A stretch of 64,000 nt of DNA from the NCBI RefSeq assembly GCF_963662755.1, contig NZ_OY759725.1, forward strand, positions 1,935,781 to 1,999,780, written 5' to 3'. This DNA comes from an uncultured Sulfurimonas sp. Lineage in GTDB: Bacteria > Campylobacterota > Campylobacteria > Campylobacterales > Sulfurimonadaceae. Positions 47,799-57,482 of the stretch are shown piece by piece. The notes beneath the pieces are model-generated. The model was not told where the DNA came from, did no database searches, and saw nothing but the letters and a program-made list of their open reading frames with translations. Position numbers and translations under genes: made by a program. The stretch's first letter is position 1. Each line of letters begins with the position of its first letter.

Positions 47799-49343
47799 AT
47801 GAAAAATCTAAGTTTTTACAAACCTAGCAGACTTTATAGTGTTTTTACTTTTTTACTGACAATTTACTTAGTTATAAAAAAGAAAAAGAGCTTTTTGGGG
47901 CTAAAACCATTAGCACCTTTGGCTCTAAAAAACACCATAACTAAACTTGGAGCTAGTTTTATAAAACTAGCTCAAGTTCTTGCTACTCGTAGTGATTTTT
48001 TTGACAAAGAGTATCTTGATGAGTTAAAAGAGTTGCATGACCAACTCCCAGCTATGAGTGATAAAGAGTTTGATGAGGTTTTTTACAAAGCTTTTGATAA
48101 AGATAGTTTTGCATCTTTTGAAAAAAAACCTATAGCCTGTGCATCTATAGGTCAAGTTCACGAGGCTTTTACTCACGAGGGAGAAAAAGTAGCTGTAAAA
48201 CTTCGTCGTATATCTATAGAGGCTCAGGTAAAAGCAGATATAAAAATCATCTCTACTTTTAACGCTTTTTTTCGTCCTCTCTTTTCTCACTACACTAAAA
48301 ACTCCATAGAAGCAGTTGTTAGTGAATTTGCTAAGATGATAGTTGAAGAAGTTAGCTTAACTAAGGAGATGAACAACCTCATAAAATTTTCAAATGTTTA
48401 TAAAGATAGTGGCATAAGATTTCCAAAACCTTTTATAGAGCTTTGTTGTGATGACGCTATAGTTATGAGTTTTGAAGAGGGTTTTCGTTTTGATGATAGA
48501 GAGAGTCTTTTAAAGTACGACATAGATTTTAACTCCATAATCTCACAACTTGTTGACTTCTACACTACACAGATGCTCATAAAAGGCTATTTTCATGCAG
48601 ACCCGCATCCTGGAAACTTGTTAGTCTCAAAAGAGGGTGAGCTGATTTTACTAGATTTTGGGATGGTAAAAACAGTTCCAAATAACTCAAGAATCGCCAT
48701 CATAGAGCTTATAAAAGCAGCAAATGAACAAGACTATGAAACTTATATAGCTGCAAATAAAAAACTTGGAACTATAGCTTATGAAGCACCAACCGCAGAG
48801 CTTGCAGAGTTTAGTGCAAAGATGTTTGAGATATTTTCAAATGACAATCTCGATAGTGAATCGATGCAAAAACTAGCCTTTGATGTTTTAGAATCTACTA
48901 GAGATTTGCCTTTTAAACTTCCAAGTGATGCTATTTATATACTTCGAGTAAGTGCAATCATAGAGGGATTAGGTACTACTTACATAGAAAACTTTAATGG
49001 TGTTAAAGATATCTTGCCAATCTTACAAAAAAACATTCCAAAAGCACTTGGAGCAAAAGAGTCCATAGTTGAGTCTTTGATAGATGAGATAAAAGATATA
49101 CCATTTTTAGCAAAAGACCTTAAAACTACTCTGAAAAAAATCAGCTCAAACGAGCTTCAAGTAGAACTCTCAAACGATCAACTTGGCTGGATAAAAAAAG
49201 ATTTAAAAGAAGAAGTAAAATCTTACTCTTTAAGTTTTGTTATGATGTTAGCATCTATCTTTATACTTTTATATGACAAAGAGTATAAAACAGCGGCTTT
49301 GATTTTGTTTGTAGTGGGAGTACTTAGGATATTTTACAAATAA
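47799..49343 (+). CDS. ABC1/UbiB-family atypical kinase
   Basis: 514 residues of the UbiB/ADCK family, which supports quinone biosynthesis in other bacteria. Visible are KLGASFIKLAQVLATRSD (KxGQ-like, with Ala for Gln), the Ala-rich loop PIACASIGQVHEA, AVKLRR, the catalytic stretch YFHADPHPGNLLV and LLDFGMV, and two C-terminal membrane helices (SFVMMLASIFILLYD and TAALILFVVGVLRIF). This organism appears to make menaquinone, so the partner quinone or lipid is uncertain. Translated with the phasin-like gene. Confidence 0.85.
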   Translation: MKNLSFYKPSRLYSVFTFLLTIYLVIKKKKSFLGLKPLAPLALKNTITKLGASFIKLAQVLATRSDFFDKEYLDELKELHDQLPAMSDKEFDEVFYKAFDKDSFASFEKKPIACASIGQVHEAFTHEGEKVAVKLRRISIEAQVKADIKIISTFNAFFRPLFSHYTKNSIEAVVSEFAKMIVEEVSLTKEMNNLIKFSNVYKDSGIRFPKPFIELCCDDAIVMSFEEGFRFDDRESLLKYDIDFNSIISQLVDFYTTQMLIKGYFHADPHPGNLLVSKEGELILLDFGMVKTVPNNSRIAIIELIKAANEQDYETYIAANKKLGTIAYEAPTAELAEFSAKMFEIFSNDNLDSESMQKLAFDVLESTRDLPFKLPSDAIYILRVSAIIEGLGTTYIENFNGVKDILPILQKNIPKALGAKESIVESLIDEIKDIPFLAKDLKTTLKKISSNELQVELSNDQLGWIKKDLKEEVKSYSLSFVMMLASIFILLYDKEYKTAALILFVVGVLRIFYK

Positions 49344-49411
49344 AGTGACAAATATCTACTACTAAATGAAAAAAATAAGTAATATAATTTTTAAATAAAA
49401 AAAGGATTTTT

Positions 49412-50209
49412 ATGTCAATGGCAACTAAGAAAACAAATGCGATTATCTTAACACTTTTTGGTTCTATAAAAGAACAAGAGAAGTATCTCTCTTTTAAAAG
49501 TGTTGTCCAAAAGGAGTTTGAAGAGTCTGATGTTTATATAGCTGTAAGTTCAAAGTTTATACTAAAGGCACTTCAAAAAAGAGGTTTTGAGTATAAAAAT
49601 CTTGCACAAAACCTCGCAGATGCAGACCAGATGGGATATAAAAATATCGTAGTGGCATCTATAACTCTCTTTCCAACTTATGAGCATGAACAGACAAAGA
49701 AGATAGTGAGAAGTTTTAAAGAGTTCGCATCTGCAAACATAGTAAGTACAGATGCTATATTTAGTAAAACAAAAGAGAGTACGCTGTTTTTAAAAGAGTT
49801 AGACAAGAGTGTTTCTAAAAAAGAGAGTGCAAATCTTTATGTTTTACATGGCACTCCAAGACTAGAGACTGCTGGACTTGCATCTGTAAACTATGTGAGT
49901 GAGTATATAGAGAAAAAAAGTTCTAAAAACTATACTTGTTCCATAGAGGGAGCATTTCCATTTTTTGCTATAAAAGAAGACTTGATAGAAAAGATGAAAA
50001 AAGATGGCGTTAAAAAGGTGCAAATTATTCCCATGTTACTTGTGAGTGGAAATCACTACACAAAAGATATAGTTGAAATGAATGAAGAGTTAAACGAGCA
50101 TTTTAAATCTAAAATAGTAAAAAGCCTTACAAAAAGTGAGAAGTTTAACCTTTTAGAGCTAGATGCCATTGAAAATATAATTATACAAAATATTAAAAAC
50201 TCTATGTAA
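49412..50209 (+). CDS. CbiK-like sirohydrochlorin chelatase
   Basis: 265 residues of the class II chelatase fold. ILTLFGS at the N-terminus, LYVLHGTPR with one expected metal-site His, and VQIIPMLLVSGNHYTKDIV with the second His are the CbiK landmarks. CbiK inserts cobalt (or iron) into sirohydrochlorin for B12 or siroheme. No cobalamin genes are adjacent. The gene runs into an ankyrin protein gene 11 bases later. Confidence 0.7.
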   Translation: MSMATKKTNAIILTLFGSIKEQEKYLSFKSVVQKEFEESDVYIAVSSKFILKALQKRGFEYKNLAQNLADADQMGYKNIVVASITLFPTYEHEQTKKIVRSFKEFASANIVSTDAIFSKTKESTLFLKELDKSVSKKESANLYVLHGTPRLETAGLASVNYVSEYIEKKSSKNYTCSIEGAFPFFAIKEDLIEKMKKDGVKKVQIIPMLLVSGNHYTKDIVEMNEELNEHFKSKIVKSLTKSEKFNLLELDAIENIIIQNIKNSM

Positions 50210-50220
50210 AGAGGTGAGTT

Positions 50221-50724
50221 ATGAATACTTGGTTAGAAATCTTAAGAAAAAACGACTATATAGCTGCAAAAAAGTACATAGATGCAGATGCAGATGTAAA
50301 TGAGGAGAGTGAAACAGGAGAGTCTGTTTTAGCTTTCGCACTTAGATATAGATGCGATATGGAGCTAATCAAACTTCTTATAGATAATGGTGCTGATATT
50401 TATGACTTTGATAACGAGGGCGTTAGCATCTTTGATATGGCTGTAACTTATGACAACTTAGAGATGGTTGAGTACCTTATAAATGATGGCATCGATATAA
50501 ATAAGACAACAAGAAGAAGCGGATTTACAGCTTTGATGGCTGCTGCTTGTTATGGAAGAGCAGAGATTGCAAAAGTTCTTTTGAAAAATAAGGCGGATAA
50601 AGATTTGGTAGATATAAAAGGTTTTAATGCTACTGACTTTGCTAGAAAGATGAATAAAAAAAGTATATTGGAACTTTTAGACTATGATAAAAATGCTCCA
50701 AAAAATACGAAATATGCTAGATAA
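50221..50724 (+). CDS. Ankyrin-repeat protein
   Basis: 167 residues with about four ankyrin repeats: ESVLAFALRYRCDMELIKLLIDNGAD, VSIFDMAVTYDNLEMVEYLINDGID, TALMAAACYGRAEIAKVLLKNKAD and a final degenerate unit. No signal peptide, so cytoplasmic. A protein-protein interaction module whose partner is not evident from the operon (CbiK-like upstream, CrtI-like downstream). Confidence 0.85.
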   Translation: MNTWLEILRKNDYIAAKKYIDADADVNEESETGESVLAFALRYRCDMELIKLLIDNGADIYDFDNEGVSIFDMAVTYDNLEMVEYLINDGIDINKTTRRSGFTALMAAACYGRAEIAKVLLKNKADKDLVDIKGFNATDFARKMNKKSILELLDYDKNAPKNTKYAR

Positions 50725-50735
50725 AAAGTAAGATA

Positions 50736-52157
50736 ATGTTTGAATATGCAGTAGTTGGTTCAGGAGTTGGTGGAAGCTCAATAGCATCTTATCTGGATGC
50801 TAAGGGAAAAAGAGTTGCACTCTTTGAAAAAGAGCCATATCTTGGAGGATGCAGTTCTAGTTTCACTCATGGAAAGTTTAGCTATAACACAGGTGCTACA
50901 ACTCTTGCGGGATATCAAGATGGTTTTGTTGTAAAAGAAGTTTTTGAAGACATAGGTTTTAAACCTAAACTTATGAAAACTGATCCGACTATTGTGCTTA
51001 TACAAGATGGAAAAATTACTCCAAGATATAAAGATTTTGAGAAGTTTCTGGGCATCTTAGAAAAAAACTATCCGCATCCACAAAACAGAGAGTTTTGGAC
51101 TCTTGTTTATGAAGTAAATAAAGAATTTTACAAACACAATGGACACTACTACTCAAACAAAAATATCTTTGCAAAAGTTTGCTCACTAACTAGTTTTATA
51201 CCGCTTGGTTTGTCATTTTTTAAGTACTTCAAAGTAAATGCTTATGAGTTTATAGATGATTTTTTTTATGGCATAGGCGAGGATTATTTGCAATTTTTAG
51301 AGTCTCAAATCCTCATAGTAGCACAAGCTCCAACTAAAGAGATAAACTTTCTCACAGCAGTTTTAGCACTTGGATACACTTTCAATGATAACTACTATGT
51401 AGTTGGTGGATTTAGCCAACTTTTTGATGATATGACTAAAAATATAAAAGATATTTACAGAGATGCAGAGGTACTTAGTATAGAAAAAAAGAGTGATTGT
51501 TTTGAGCTTTATACTAAAGATGAAATTTTTAGAGCTAAAAAAGTTATACTTAATTCTACTGTTTATGATAGTGCAAAACTCTTTGGAGATGCTAAGATAC
51601 AAGAGTACTACAAATCTTATGAAAAACTCAACAATCATCAAAGCTCTTTTATGCTCTATATGACTATAAAGAGTGAGCAAAAGTTTGAACATCACTATCA
51701 ACTTATACAAGAAGAGAAATTTCCACATACACTTTCACAAGCTCTGTTTGTCTCTTTTTCAGATGCAGATGATGATGTTTTAGCTCCTAAAGGTCACTAT
51801 AGCGTCACGGCATCTATTCATACTGACACTCGTTTTTGGCAAGATGCACAAAAGTACAAAGAGCAAAAAAAAGAGCTTAAAAAACTGCTTTTAGATAGAA
51901 TCTTAAAAGATTTAAATATAAAAAAAGAGGAGATTGTTGCAAGTTTTGCAGCTACTCCAAATAGTTTTGAGAGATATATAAAACGCTCACAACTTGGAGG
52001 AAATGCCATAAGTATGAAAAACTTTTTGCCATTTTTACCATCAAATGACACTAAAATAAAAGGGCTTTACAATGTTGGAGATAGTGTCTATGCAGCTCAA
52101 GGATGGCCTGGAGTTATGATGGGTGTAAAAAACTTGCAAAGGCTTTTAAATGTATAA
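50736..52157 (+). CDS. FAD-dependent oxidoreductase of the phytoene desaturase/carotenoid isomerase (CrtI/CrtISO) type
   Basis: 473 residues. N-terminal FAD motif VVGSGVGGSSIASYLDAKGKRVALFEKEPYLGGC, then FSYNTGATTLAGY; C-terminal GLYNVGDSVYAAQGWPGVMMGVKN is the CrtI-family FAD-closing motif. Substrate unknown. Carotenoid isomerase/desaturase relatives are common in non-pigmented bacteria, and no other carotenoid genes are seen. The stop overlaps the LytS-like kinase start by eight bases. Confidence 0.75.
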   Translation: MFEYAVVGSGVGGSSIASYLDAKGKRVALFEKEPYLGGCSSSFTHGKFSYNTGATTLAGYQDGFVVKEVFEDIGFKPKLMKTDPTIVLIQDGKITPRYKDFEKFLGILEKNYPHPQNREFWTLVYEVNKEFYKHNGHYYSNKNIFAKVCSLTSFIPLGLSFFKYFKVNAYEFIDDFFYGIGEDYLQFLESQILIVAQAPTKEINFLTAVLALGYTFNDNYYVVGGFSQLFDDMTKNIKDIYRDAEVLSIEKKSDCFELYTKDEIFRAKKVILNSTVYDSAKLFGDAKIQEYYKSYEKLNNHQSSFMLYMTIKSEQKFEHHYQLIQEEKFPHTLSQALFVSFSDADDDVLAPKGHYSVTASIHTDTRFWQDAQKYKEQKKELKKLLLDRILKDLNIKKEEIVASFAATPNSFERYIKRSQLGGNAISMKNFLPFLPSNDTKIKGLYNVGDSVYAAQGWPGVMMGVKNLQRLLNV

Positions 52158-53154
52158 CATAGCTCTGCATATAAAAACAAAAGATTGGTTATACATACTC
52201 ATAATAGGCGTTATCTTTGGTATGTTACTCTCAAGTTTAGCTTATGGACTTTTTGAGTTTTCACTCTTTGATGGTGCTGTTTTTGGAGTTATTTTAGGTT
52301 TTAGCATAACTCTTTTTTCGCTTGTTTTTATCTCAAATATGAACAAAAGAATATTGCCAAATTTAAAAGAGGTTTATTGGTTGCCTCTTTCTGTTTTGTT
52401 CTCTTTTTTGTCTGGATTTTTAGGAACTTTTGTTGGTGTTTTTGTAGCTCAAAATATTAGCATCGAGATAATCCCAGCATTTAAGAGTAATCTTAGTGCT
52501 ATCTCTGTGGCTATAGGAATTTTGACATATATAGTTGGTGCACTTTTGTACAGGTTTGTAAAGATGCGAAACCAAAAAGATGTCATAGATAACGAGTATG
52601 TTCAAAGTCGTTTGCGCTCACTTGAGACTCAACTAAATCCTCACTTTTTGTTCAATGCTCTAAACTCCATAGCTGAACTTATACACGAAGATCCAAACAA
52701 GGCTGAGATGGCAGTTTTAAAAGTCTCTTCTTTTTTGAGAAACACTATGAATGAGACGGCACTTCTTAGTTTAAGAGATGAGATTAACAATGTTCGTGAC
52801 TATGTTGAACTTGAAAATATCCGTTTTTCTCAAATGATAAAACTTCATGTAGATGCAAATATACCAGCATACAAAGTACCAAAGTTCTCTCTTCAGTTGC
52901 TCGTAGAAAATGCTATAAAACATGGTTTTTGTAACTCTAATAGCGCTCTTAACATCTGGATATCTTTTGATGAAAAGACTATCATAGTTAAAAATGATGG
53001 AGAGAGTATGAAGTCTTTAAAGTTTGGAGTTGGACTAAACAACCTCAAACAGCGCATAGAGTTACTTTGTAAAGGAAGCGTAAAAGTTGACAACACTAAA
53101 GAAGTAACTTTTTATATAATTTTAGGAGATTGCAGTGAAAATATTAATCGTTGA
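52150..53154 (+). CDS. LytS/YehU-type sensor histidine kinase
   Basis: 334 residues. Four membrane helices in the first 140 residues, then the His_kinase domain with RSLETQLNPHFLFNALNSIAELI (phospho-His in the NPHFLFN motif) and the N-box LQLLVENAIKHGF. Overlaps the LytTR regulator gene by 20 bases and pairs with it. Confidence 0.88.
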   Translation: MYNIALHIKTKDWLYILIIGVIFGMLLSSLAYGLFEFSLFDGAVFGVILGFSITLFSLVFISNMNKRILPNLKEVYWLPLSVLFSFLSGFLGTFVGVFVAQNISIEIIPAFKSNLSAISVAIGILTYIVGALLYRFVKMRNQKDVIDNEYVQSRLRSLETQLNPHFLFNALNSIAELIHEDPNKAEMAVLKVSSFLRNTMNETALLSLRDEINNVRDYVELENIRFSQMIKLHVDANIPAYKVPKFSLQLLVENAIKHGFCNSNSALNIWISFDEKTIIVKNDGESMKSLKFGVGLNNLKQRIELLCKGSVKVDNTKEVTFYIILGDCSENINR

Positions 53155-53830
53155 TGATGAAGACTTAGCAAGAAAAAGACTAACTAGGATGCTAGGCACT
53201 CTAAAATATACACAGATAAAAGAAGCAAGAGATGCAGATGAGGCTATAGAGGTTTTTAAAAAAGAGAAGTTTGACATAGTTTTTTTAGATATCAATATGC
53301 CTCGTGTTAGTGGTTTGGAGTTGGGTTATGAGCTAAAGTATATAAATCCTGATATTAGCATCGTATTTCAAACTGCTTATGAAGAACACGCTCTAAAAGC
53401 TTTTGATATCGGTGCGGTTGCGTATCTTGTTAAACCTTATAGTATAGAGCAACTCCAAAGTTCATTGGAGCGCATAAAAACTACTAATGTAAATGATGAA
53501 AAGTTTCGCATCTTAAGTAAATATGGGGATAATTATCTGCTTTTAAAACCTCAAGAGATTCACTATGTAAAAGCTGATTTATCTGAGGTTATGATACGAA
53601 CAGATAAGGGTTTTTCTTACTATGGACAAAAAATATCTGATCTTTATGAGAAGATAAAAGAGTTTGATTTTGTTCGCATCCATCGCTCTTACCTTATAAA
53701 CACAAATGAGATAAAAGATATACAAACCATTGAGCAAAGTAAGCTTCGTTTTTCATTTAAAAACAACTCAGACAACATAGAATCTAGTAAAGATGGAGCA
53801 AAAGCATTTAGAGAAAAGTTCGCTTTTTAA
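53135..53830 (+). CDS. LytTR-family response regulator
   Basis: 231 residues: a receiver (ILIVDDEDLARKRL, phospho-Asp in IVFLDINMPRVSG, YLVKPY) and a LytTR DNA-binding domain (IHYVKADLSEVMIRTDKGFSYYGQKISDLYEKIKEFDFVRIHRSYLIN, about residues 148-195). Such regulators often bind imperfect direct repeats; none is obvious near the genes here. Followed ten bases later by thiD. Confidence 0.9.
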   Translation: MKILIVDDEDLARKRLTRMLGTLKYTQIKEARDADEAIEVFKKEKFDIVFLDINMPRVSGLELGYELKYINPDISIVFQTAYEEHALKAFDIGAVAYLVKPYSIEQLQSSLERIKTTNVNDEKFRILSKYGDNYLLLKPQEIHYVKADLSEVMIRTDKGFSYYGQKISDLYEKIKEFDFVRIHRSYLINTNEIKDIQTIEQSKLRFSFKNNSDNIESSKDGAKAFREKFAF

Positions 53831-53839
53831 GGAGAGAAA

Positions 53840-54622
53840 ATGAAAGTAGTACTAACAATAGCAGGTTCAGATAGTAGCGGTGGTGCTGGCATCCAAGCTG
53901 ATTTGAAAACATTTGAAGCTTTTGGAGTTTATGGCGCAAGTGCCATTACGGTTTTAACTGCTCAAAACACAAGAGGCGTAAAAAGTATACAAGATTTGCC
54001 CATAGAGTTTATAAAAGAGCAGATTGCATCTGTGTTGGATGACTTTGAAGTCTCAGCCATAAAGATAGGGATGCTTTACTCAAAAGAGATTATAGATGCA
54101 GTTTGTGAGATTATCTCAACTCTTAAAGTTCCAATAGTGCTAGACCCTGTGTTTATCTCAAAAGTAGGTTCGCCTCTGCTTAGAGAAGATGCAATAGAGT
54201 CTATGAAAAAAATGTTTAAGTATGTAACGCTAATCACTCCAAATATGCATGAGGCAAAAGAGTTATTTGCTTATGAGTTTGGAAGTAGTGACTCTTTGGA
54301 AAATATCATAAAATCTCCTTGTCCAGTTCTTGTTAAAAACCAAATCTTAGAGATGCCAAAGGGTAGCATGAGTATAGATCAGCTCTTTTTTGATCGTCAA
54401 AAAAGAGTTTTTGAGTCTCCAAGCATACAAACAACAAACCTTCATGGAACAGGTTGTACATACTCAAGCGCCATAGCTGCAAACTTAGCACTTGGAAAGA
54501 GTCTCGAAGAGGCAATAGCTATCTCAAAAGAGTATGTTTACAAAGCTATACTAAATGCTCCAAACATTGGTCATGGAGCTGGTCCAATAAATCACAAGGT
54601 AGATGCAAATGTTGAAAAATAA
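53840..54622 (+). CDS. thiD: Hydroxymethylpyrimidine/phosphomethylpyrimidine kinase
   Basis: Phosphorylates HMP to HMP-PP for thiamine synthesis. 260 residues with VLTIAGSDSSGGAGIQADLKTFEAFGVYG at the start, AIKIGMLYS, VLDPVFISKVGSPLL, TPNMHEAKEL, and the ATP-site HGTGCTYSSAIAANLA. Strong AAGGAG site. Overlaps thiE by 20 bases; together they are the last shared steps of thiamine phosphate formation. Confidence 0.95.
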   Translation: MKVVLTIAGSDSSGGAGIQADLKTFEAFGVYGASAITVLTAQNTRGVKSIQDLPIEFIKEQIASVLDDFEVSAIKIGMLYSKEIIDAVCEIISTLKVPIVLDPVFISKVGSPLLREDAIESMKKMFKYVTLITPNMHEAKELFAYEFGSSDSLENIIKSPCPVLVKNQILEMPKGSMSIDQLFFDRQKRVFESPSIQTTNLHGTGCTYSSAIAANLALGKSLEEAIAISKEYVYKAILNAPNIGHGAGPINHKVDANVEK

Positions 54623-55229
54623 AACAGCACTTTACGCCATAACAGATGAGCATCTAACTCCAGATGCAACTATACTAAAACAAGTAAGAGAGTCTTTAGA
54701 AGCGGGCATAGATATACTTCAGTATAGAAACAAAACAAAAACGGATGAAGAAGTAAAAGAGATTTGTATAGAGCTTCAAAAGATGTGTAGAGAGTATGAT
54801 GTTTTGTTTATCATAGACGATAGACCACATTTAGCTCAAGAGATAAACGCAGATGGGCTTCACATAGGTAAAGATGATATGCCACTCTCAGATGCTCGTA
54901 AAATTTTCAAAGATGGCATCATCGGTGTTTCATGTTATGGAAGCATCCAAAAAGCAAAAGAGTCACAAGAGGAGGGCGCATCTTATGTAGCATTTGGCTC
55001 GTTCTTTGCATCTCCTACAAAACCACACTCTGGCATAGTTCCTATGAGTGTTATACAAAAAGCTAAAGAGGCTTTAGAAATTCCTGTATGTGTCATAGGT
55101 GGAATATCATACTCAAATATTGATGAGATTTTAGAGAATAAACCAGATATGGTCTCGGTTGTAAGCGGAGTTTATGATGGATGCATTACTTCAAATGTGA
55201 AAAATCTTTTAAAAAAAATGAGGGGATAA
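54603..55229 (+). CDS. thiE: Thiamine-phosphate synthase
   Basis: Joins HMP-PP and thiazole phosphate. 208 residues of the ThiE barrel: ALYAITDEHL, ILQYRNKTKTDEE (pyrophosphate-binding), LFIIDDRPHLAQEINADGLHIGKDDMPL, IGVSCYGS, YVAFGSFFASPTKP, and VCVIGGISYSNIDEI. Upstream thiD overlaps. An unknown gene follows after one base. Confidence 0.95.
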   Translation: MQMLKNKTALYAITDEHLTPDATILKQVRESLEAGIDILQYRNKTKTDEEVKEICIELQKMCREYDVLFIIDDRPHLAQEINADGLHIGKDDMPLSDARKIFKDGIIGVSCYGSIQKAKESQEEGASYVAFGSFFASPTKPHSGIVPMSVIQKAKEALEIPVCVIGGISYSNIDEILENKPDMVSVVSGVYDGCITSNVKNLLKKMRG

Positions 55230-55230
55230 A

Positions 55231-56097
55231 ATGAAACTTTACATTTACGCCAAAAGCTCACATAGAGATACACTAGACAATGTCCGCCGTTGTGCAGCAC
55301 TTGCAAATATGCTAGAGAGTTGTGAGCCAATACTCTGCAGTGGAGATTATCGCGCGGCAATAATTGCAAGAGATACTATGGATGTGAAAAATACCATGGG
55401 CATAGATGCTATGGGAAATCTTCCACATACTATGGAACGTCTTGATATGCTAATCTATGACAATGAAGATGTAACACAAGAGATGCATACTCAGATGCAA
55501 GAGTTTTGTACACATCTTTATAAGTTTGGCGAAGATTTACCTCTTGATATAGTTGATAAAAAGTACTTTTTAGAGCATGATGAGGTTTTAAAAAGGGGAG
55601 TTTTTTTCTCTGATGAAGATTATAAAAAATACTTTTATGACTTTTGTGAGGGTTCAAAAAAATATGATATGCCTCTTTTAAATGGAAACTATTTCTTTCT
55701 TGATACAAGTGAACATTTTGAAAAATCATTTTCACAAGTTATAGATGAAGAGGAGTATTTTGAGTTTGTATCTACTACAAAGTATCTTTTATGTGGTAGT
55801 GTTCATACTTGTTTGGAGTTTCTTGCATCTGGAAATAAACCTGTGTTTTTTAAACGAGATGATAAAGAAGTTGATTATCTTGAACTTTTAGAGAAGTACA
55901 ATATTCCAACTGCTTATGGTGATACTCTAGATGCTTTGATGATTAGTTATGAAGATATTATCAAAAATTATCCAAATACAAAGGCTATAGAGTGTTTTGA
56001 TGTAAAAGAGCTAGAAGATGAGATATTGAAAACTCTTCAAGAGTTTGCTCATATAGCTCCAGCACTTGAGTATTCACACTATTACCCAGATAAGTAG
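55231..56097 (+). CDS. Conserved-looking protein of unknown function in the thi operon
   Basis: 288 residues, no signal or membrane segment. The start is ATG after GAGGGG. The order of predicted strands and helices (KLYIYAKSS ... EPILCSGDYRAAIIARDTMD ... RLDMLIYDNED ... TTKYLLCGSVHTCLEFLASGNKPVFFKRDD) resembles a Rossmann-like or GT-B-like alpha/beta protein with a C-terminal helix, but I do not recognise a family. It follows thiE after one base, so it is co-translated, and precedes the GGDEF-EAL gene. Confidence 0.6.
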   Translation: MKLYIYAKSSHRDTLDNVRRCAALANMLESCEPILCSGDYRAAIIARDTMDVKNTMGIDAMGNLPHTMERLDMLIYDNEDVTQEMHTQMQEFCTHLYKFGEDLPLDIVDKKYFLEHDEVLKRGVFFSDEDYKKYFYDFCEGSKKYDMPLLNGNYFFLDTSEHFEKSFSQVIDEEEYFEFVSTTKYLLCGSVHTCLEFLASGNKPVFFKRDDKEVDYLELLEKYNIPTAYGDTLDALMISYEDIIKNYPNTKAIECFDVKELEDEILKTLQEFAHIAPALEYSHYYPDK

Positions 56098-56109
56098 AGT
56101 GAGCCTTTT

Positions 56110-57423
56110 ATGATGATGTTTTTTACTTTTTTAATGGTAGTGATAATTTTATATTATATTTTTAATACAGAGCGTGAAAAGCGTAGAATGATAAAGCTTC
56201 AAGATGAATATAAAAAATCCGTAACCATAGATGCACTCACAGGTTTAAAAAATAGAAATGCTTATGTAGAGGACTTGAGTAAACTTGAAAATATTACGCT
56301 TATATTACTAGATATAACCGAGTTTAGTTCAATAAATAATCTTTATGGAATAAATGCAGGTGATTTAGTTTTAAAAACTATGGCAAATATTATCAGAAAA
56401 AGAATTGAAACTATAGTTGATGTTGAGTTATATAAAGTTGGTGTTGATCAGTTTGCAATAGTTTTAAAAAACCGTAATGCTATGGAGTCATACGAGTTTG
56501 CTCAAGATATCATAAATCACATAGATGAAAAACAAAATAAACATAGAAGTTTTAATCAACTTATGACATTTCAAGTGCAAGCTGGTATCAGTAATAAAGC
56601 ACCATATCTTATAAACTCAGCGATTGCGCTAAAGAGTGTTATAAAAGATTATAGTAAAAAGATAGGTGTTTATGATGATTCTCTTGATAAAACACAAGAG
56701 ATAGAAAAAAATATAAATATGATTCAAAAAGTAAAAAGTTCTATAAAAAATGCTCAAATTATTATGATGTTTCAGCCTATAATTGATTTAAAAAGTAAAA
56801 CAATCATCAAATATGAAGCACTTATAAGATTAAAAGATGGGGATGAGTATATCTCTCCTTATTTCTTTTTAGAATTGGCAAAAAAAGCAAAACTTTATGC
56901 TCAAATAACAAGAGAAGTTATCACTCAAAGCATTGAAGCAGTTAAATCAAAAGATATAGATATTTCTATTAATCTATCAATAGAAGATGTTCTTCATGAA
57001 GAGACAAGTAGTTTTATTATTGAGATGCTAGATAAAAACTCTACTCTTGCACCAAAAATCACATTTGAACTTCTTGAGAGCGAAGAGATTTTAGACTTCA
57101 ATGCATTAAAAGAGTTTATTCAAAAAGTGAAAAATTATGGTTGTAGCATCGCAATAGATGACTTTGGAAGTGGATATTCAAACTATAATTATCTTTTAGA
57201 ACTTGATGTAGATATCTTAAAGATAGATGGTTCTCTTATTAAAAATATAGATAAAAGTAAAAATAACCAACTTGTTGTTAGCTCTATAGTTGAGTTTGCA
57301 AAATTGGCAAATATAAAAACAGTAGCCGAGTTTATAAGTACACAAGAGATAGAGAGTGTTGTAAAAAATCTTGGAGTTGATTATGGACAAGGATATTATT
57401 TTAGTGAACCTAAAATAATATAG
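56110..57423 (+). CDS. Membrane-anchored EAL phosphodiesterase with a degenerate GGDEF domain
   Basis: 437 residues. One N-terminal membrane helix (FFTFLMVVIILYYIF). The GGDEF domain starts DALTGLKNRNAYVED, but the active-site loop is GVDQF (111-115) in place of GGDEF, so it should not make c-di-GMP and may bind GTP. The EAL domain keeps its motifs: YEALIR (E236), INLSIEDVL, ELLESEEI, IDDFGSGYSNYNYL and DILKIDGSLI. Likely a phosphodiesterase. The next gene is a BLUF photoreceptor on the same strand 59 bases later, with its own promoter candidate. Confidence 0.85.
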   Translation: MMMFFTFLMVVIILYYIFNTEREKRRMIKLQDEYKKSVTIDALTGLKNRNAYVEDLSKLENITLILLDITEFSSINNLYGINAGDLVLKTMANIIRKRIETIVDVELYKVGVDQFAIVLKNRNAMESYEFAQDIINHIDEKQNKHRSFNQLMTFQVQAGISNKAPYLINSAIALKSVIKDYSKKIGVYDDSLDKTQEIEKNINMIQKVKSSIKNAQIIMMFQPIIDLKSKTIIKYEALIRLKDGDEYISPYFFLELAKKAKLYAQITREVITQSIEAVKSKDIDISINLSIEDVLHEETSSFIIEMLDKNSTLAPKITFELLESEEILDFNALKEFIQKVKNYGCSIAIDDFGSGYSNYNYLLELDVDILKIDGSLIKNIDKSKNNQLVVSSIVEFAKLANIKTVAEFISTQEIESVVKNLGVDYGQGYYFSEPKII

Positions 57424-57445
57424 GAGTGTTTTAGTATTGTATCTT

Positions 57446-57454
57446 TGTTATAAT
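57446..57454 (+). promoter_or_regulatory. Extended -10 promoter element before the BLUF gene
   Basis: TGTTATAAT, a perfect extended -10, 28 bases before the ATG at 57483. It suggests the BLUF gene has its own start of transcription inside the gap after the EAL gene. Confidence 0.5.
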
Positions 57455-57482
57455 ATCAACTAAGAATTTTAAGGATACGAAA

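Noticed and set aside
51363..51728. Minus-strand ORF of 121 codons inside the CrtI-like gene
   Set aside because: Low-complexity, hydrophobic antisense reading in AT-rich DNA; the plus-strand gene is clear.
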